Assembly: GCF_003611275.1 (NCBI RefSeq)
Contig: NZ_CP020694.1
Coordinates: 2,604,001-2,668,000, forward strand
Length of the DNA: 64,000 bases
Origin: Sulfitobacter sp. D7
GTDB lineage: Bacteria; Pseudomonadota; Alphaproteobacteria; Rhodobacterales; Rhodobacteraceae
Direction: 5' to 3'
The position numbers and the translations under genes were made by a program. A model generated the notes under the pieces. That model was not told the DNA's origin. It saw nothing but the letters and a program-made list of their open reading frames with translations, and did not search any database. This document shows, one piece after another, positions 61,298-64,000 of this stretch. Every line of letters begins with the position of its first letter. Position 1 is the first letter of the stretch.

Positions 61298-62980
61298 ATG
61301 CCGGCAGATATTGTCATTCACAACGGCGCGCTGATCACCTTTGACCCGGATCAGCCCCAAGCCAGCGCTTTGGCCATCACCGGTAATAAGATCTCGGCGG
61401 TCGGATCGGATGCTCAGATCACGGTGCTGATCGGCCCAGACACCAAGGTGATCGATGCGCAGGGCGGCACGGTGCTGCCGGGCTTTATCGACAGCCACGT
61501 GCATCTCTTTGGCGGGTCCGTCGAACTGGATTATCTCAACCTCTATGGCCTCACCGGGCTGGAGGAGATGCGCCGCGCGATCCTGCCCTATGCCGAGGCA
61601 AACCCAGACGATAAAATGCTGTTCTGCGTCATGGCAGACTACGGCATTTTGGGCACCGGCAAGACCCTCACCCGGCATGACCTTGATGCCATCCTGCCCG
61701 ACCGCCCGCTCGCCATGTTCGCCCCCGACCATCACACGGTCTGGGCCAACACCGCCGCGCTGAAGGCGGCAGGGCTCTTGCAAGGCGGCAAGGTCGACGC
61801 AGGCTCTGAAATCGTGATGGGGGAAGATGGGCTCGCCAATGGGGAGTTGCTTGAGCCCGGCGCCTATAGCCCGATCCTATCGCTCACCCGCTATGGCGGC
61901 CGCGATATGTTGGGCCTTACCGCCGGTCGCGACCCCGAGCCGCCCGCCACACCTGCGCAGCGCGCGATGGACAAGGACGTTATCGCACGCGGGCTGGCCC
62001 ATTGCGCCGCGCAGGGCATCACCGGTCTGCATCTGATGGATGGCAACCGCTATCAGCTTGAGCTTCTGTCTGAGTTGGAGGCCGAGGGCCGCCTGCTCTG
62101 CCGCTGCCATGTGCCCTTTCACCTCAAAGGCACGGACACTGTCGCGCGTCTGACCCGCGAAGCCCCTGCCCTGCGCGATGACTTTGAAGGGGATAAGGTC
62201 CGCTGTAGTCACGTCAAAATGTTCATCGACGGGGTGATCGAAAGCGGGACCGCACTGATGCTGCAGCCCTATCCGGGGGAGATGGGCAAAGATGGCAATT
62301 GCGGCGATGAGGTTTTCACCCAAGAGCATTTCGTCGCCGCCTGTGTCGAAGCGGATCGTCTGGGGTTTCAGATCGCCGTTCATGCCATCGGAGACGCCGC
62401 CGTGCGCCGAACGATCGACGCCTATGAGGCCGCCCAAAAGGCGAATGGAAAACGCGACAGCCGCCACCGGATCGAACATATCGAAGTGATCCACCCGGAT
62501 GACATTCCCCGGCTCGCCGATCTGGGCATCGTCGCCTCCCTCCAGCCCGGCCACGCGCCCCGGGGCCATGTCTTTCCGCCCACTGGCGTCGGGGACTATA
62601 TCCGCCCCGAGCAGATCGAAGGGGCCTATGCGTGGCAAACCATTCGTGACACCGGGGCCCGGGTGATCTTCTCAACCGATTGGCCGGTCATCCCGGTGGA
62701 TGTGATGTCCACGCTCAAGGCGGCCATCGCGCCGCTGGACCTCGGCGGCGATTGGCCGGATCAGACCCAGACCCTCCAAGATACCCTCGCAAGCTATACC
62801 CTCGACAACGCTTGGGCGGAGTTTGCCGAAGATACACGCGGACGGCTGAAAGAAGGCATGGACGCCGACATTGCCGTTCTGAGCCATGATCTGACCCGAT
62901 GGCCCGCCGAGACGATTACCGACGTAGATGCGATCACCGCCATTATGGACGGTCAGATCACGTTTCAGCGCGGGCATTGA
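61298..62980 (+). CDS. YtcJ-like amidohydrolase
   Basis: The 560-residue metal-dependent enzyme hydrolyses an amide or cyclic bond. It has the amidohydrolase core: GFIDSHVHLFGG (metal ligands), later HAIGDAAVRRTIDAYE, RIEHIEVI, and the C-terminal FSTDWPVIPVDVMSTLKAA. It matches the large YtcJ subfamily, which includes N-substituted formamide and related deformylases, but its substrate is unknown. AAGGACC precedes the start. Being 76 bp after potD, it is probably part of the same operon, processing the imported compound. Confidence 0.88.
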   Translation: MPADIVIHNGALITFDPDQPQASALAITGNKISAVGSDAQITVLIGPDTKVIDAQGGTVLPGFIDSHVHLFGGSVELDYLNLYGLTGLEEMRRAILPYAEANPDDKMLFCVMADYGILGTGKTLTRHDLDAILPDRPLAMFAPDHHTVWANTAALKAAGLLQGGKVDAGSEIVMGEDGLANGELLEPGAYSPILSLTRYGGRDMLGLTAGRDPEPPATPAQRAMDKDVIARGLAHCAAQGITGLHLMDGNRYQLELLSELEAEGRLLCRCHVPFHLKGTDTVARLTREAPALRDDFEGDKVRCSHVKMFIDGVIESGTALMLQPYPGEMGKDGNCGDEVFTQEHFVAACVEADRLGFQIAVHAIGDAAVRRTIDAYEAAQKANGKRDSRHRIEHIEVIHPDDIPRLADLGIVASLQPGHAPRGHVFPPTGVGDYIRPEQIEGAYAWQTIRDTGARVIFSTDWPVIPVDVMSTLKAAIAPLDLGGDWPDQTQTLQDTLASYTLDNAWAEFAEDTRGRLKEGMDADIAVLSHDLTRWPAETITDVDAITAIMDGQITFQRGH

Positions 62981-63204
62981 TGTAAATCTTCGCGCATCCC
63001 TTCGCCCTCTGATCGCGCAGCCCGCGAACCGTTTTGCCTTGCCGGGGCTTGATTTACGCCCCGCCAGCAAGTGCTTTGCCGTTTCTATGCCAAATTTAAC
63101 CAAATTTTCAGCATTCACATCCCAACCTTGATCAGGACATGGAAAAGGCAACTCAAGCCGCAGGCTCAATGGGCGCGGCATGCCGCATGCGCGAGGATGC
63201 CAGA

Positions 63205-64000
63205 ATGGACAGCACGCAGAGGATACTGGTCACCGGCACGGGCGGTTTCATCGGCTTTCACCTTGCCCGCCTGCTGCTGGCCGAGGGCGCGCGGGTGCAG
63301 GGCTATGACGGGATGACCGACTACTACGACGTCACCTTGAAACAACGCCGCCACGCGATGCTGCTTCAGCATGAGCATTTCACGACCAAAGAGGCGCTGC
63401 TGGAAGACCGCGAGACCTTCGATGCGCTGGCCGATGACTTTCAGCCAGACATGATCGTCCACCTCGCGGCGCAAGCGGGCGTGCGCCACAGCATCGACCA
63501 CCCCCGCGCCTTTCTCGAAGCCAATATCACCGGCACTTTTAACGTAATGGAAGCCGCGCGACGGCTGGAGGTCAAACATCTGCTCATGGCCTCATCCTCT
63601 TCGATCTACGGGGCCAATACCGATATGCCCTTTGGCGAAACCGGGGCCACCGACCGGCCCCTGTCGATCTACGCCGCCACGAAAAAGGCGAATGAGGGGA
63701 TGGCCCATGCCTATGCCCATCTGTGGAACCTGCCGACGACGATGTTTCGCTTTTTCACCGTTTACGGGCCTTGGGGGCGCCCCGACCTAGCCTTGAGCAA
63801 ATTCGTCGATGCGATCCTCGATGGGCGTCCGATCGATATCTACAATCACGGCGAGATGTACCGCGATTTCACCTGTGTCGATGATCTGGTGCGCGGCATC
63901 CGTCTGCTGATGGACTGCGTTCCGCCCCAACCGGGCAGCGCAGCGCCGCCGCCGGAATGGGATTCGCTCTCTCCTGCAGCGCCCTACCGGGTGGTGAATA
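63205..64000 (+). CDS. UDP-glucuronate 4-epimerase-like protein (partial)
   Basis: The open frame runs to the window end, giving the first 265 residues. It is an extended short-chain dehydrogenase: NAD motif VTGTGGFIGFHLARLLL, the YDGMTDYYDVTLKQRRHAML segment typical of UDP-glucuronate 4-epimerases, and the catalytic Tyr-x-x-x-Lys in YAATKK. Such enzymes make UDP-galacturonate for capsule or LPS. The ATG at 63205 follows GAGGA by 8 bases; in-frame ATGs at 63139 and 63187 are alternatives. The gap 62981-63204 shows no gene. Confidence 0.85.
   Translation, partial: MDSTQRILVTGTGGFIGFHLARLLLAEGARVQGYDGMTDYYDVTLKQRRHAMLLQHEHFTTKEALLEDRETFDALADDFQPDMIVHLAAQAGVRHSIDHPRAFLEANITGTFNVMEAARRLEVKHLLMASSSSIYGANTDMPFGETGATDRPLSIYAATKKANEGMAHAYAHLWNLPTTMFRFFTVYGPWGRPDLALSKFVDAILDGRPIDIYNHGEMYRDFTCVDDLVRGIRLLMDCVPPQPGSAAPPPEWDSLSPAAPYRVVN

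Overview
The window looks like chromosomal DNA of a marine Rhodobacterales (Roseobacter-group) alphaproteobacterium. The signs are high GC coding DNA, DUF1127 genes followed by CUCCUCCC-loop RNA hairpins, a pcm - tolC - PopZ-like gene order, a TRAP transporter, and many short overlapping operons. I see no phage, intact insertion sequence, CRISPR array or defence island. Species is inferred, not proven. || Region 1 (1-7.8 kb) is housekeeping: the start of a UPF0173 hydrolase, gatC-gatA, a lipoprotein and a muramoyl-amidase, the RNase P RNA, rpmG, two small membrane proteins, tadA and an rluB-type pseudouridine synthase. Region 2 (7.9-13.6 kb) is a six-gene same-strand cluster (small membrane protein, XpaC-like, TelA-like, DUF2927 lipoprotein, SPFH-GYF protein, double zinc-ribbon membrane protein) that looks like an envelope-stress or membrane-remodelling system; a nitroreductase and dtd follow. 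Region 3 (14.7-15.5 kb) is the most interesting small locus: two overlapping DUF1127 genes on the minus strand followed by three tandem hairpins whose minus-strand loops carry CCUCCUCCC-type sequence, a candidate CcsR/'cuckoo' sRNA array. || Region 4 (15.6-28 kb) holds an acyl-CoA synthetase, an MsbA-like ABC exporter, tRNA-Gly, a YihY protein, a three-gene molybdenum hydroxylase operon (2Fe-2S subunit, Tat-exported molybdopterin subunit, cytochrome-like protein), a PopZ-like protein, TolC, pcm and tRNA-Cys. Region 5 (28-37.6 kb) is respiratory. A minus-strand gluconate-dehydrogenase-like operon (small subunit, GMC flavoprotein, tri-haem cytochrome c) is transcribed away from CtaG/CopD-like genes and a terminal oxidase whose subunit II lacks the CuA ligands and whose subunits I and III are fused. 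|| Region 6 (37.9-49.9 kb) is catabolic: LysR regulator, DctPQM TRAP transporter, amidase and NHL protein on the plus strand, then an AraC regulator, aldehyde dehydrogenase and copper amine oxidase on the minus strand, resembling the feaR-feaB-tynA pathway for aromatic amines. Region 7 (50-56.3 kb) is an RND efflux pump with its adaptor, a divergent MarR regulator and a YHYH protein. Region 8 (56.4-63 kb) is a LuxR-type regulator divergent from a spermidine/putrescine-type ABC transporter and a YtcJ-like amidohydrolase. The window ends inside a UDP-glucuronate 4-epimerase-like gene.
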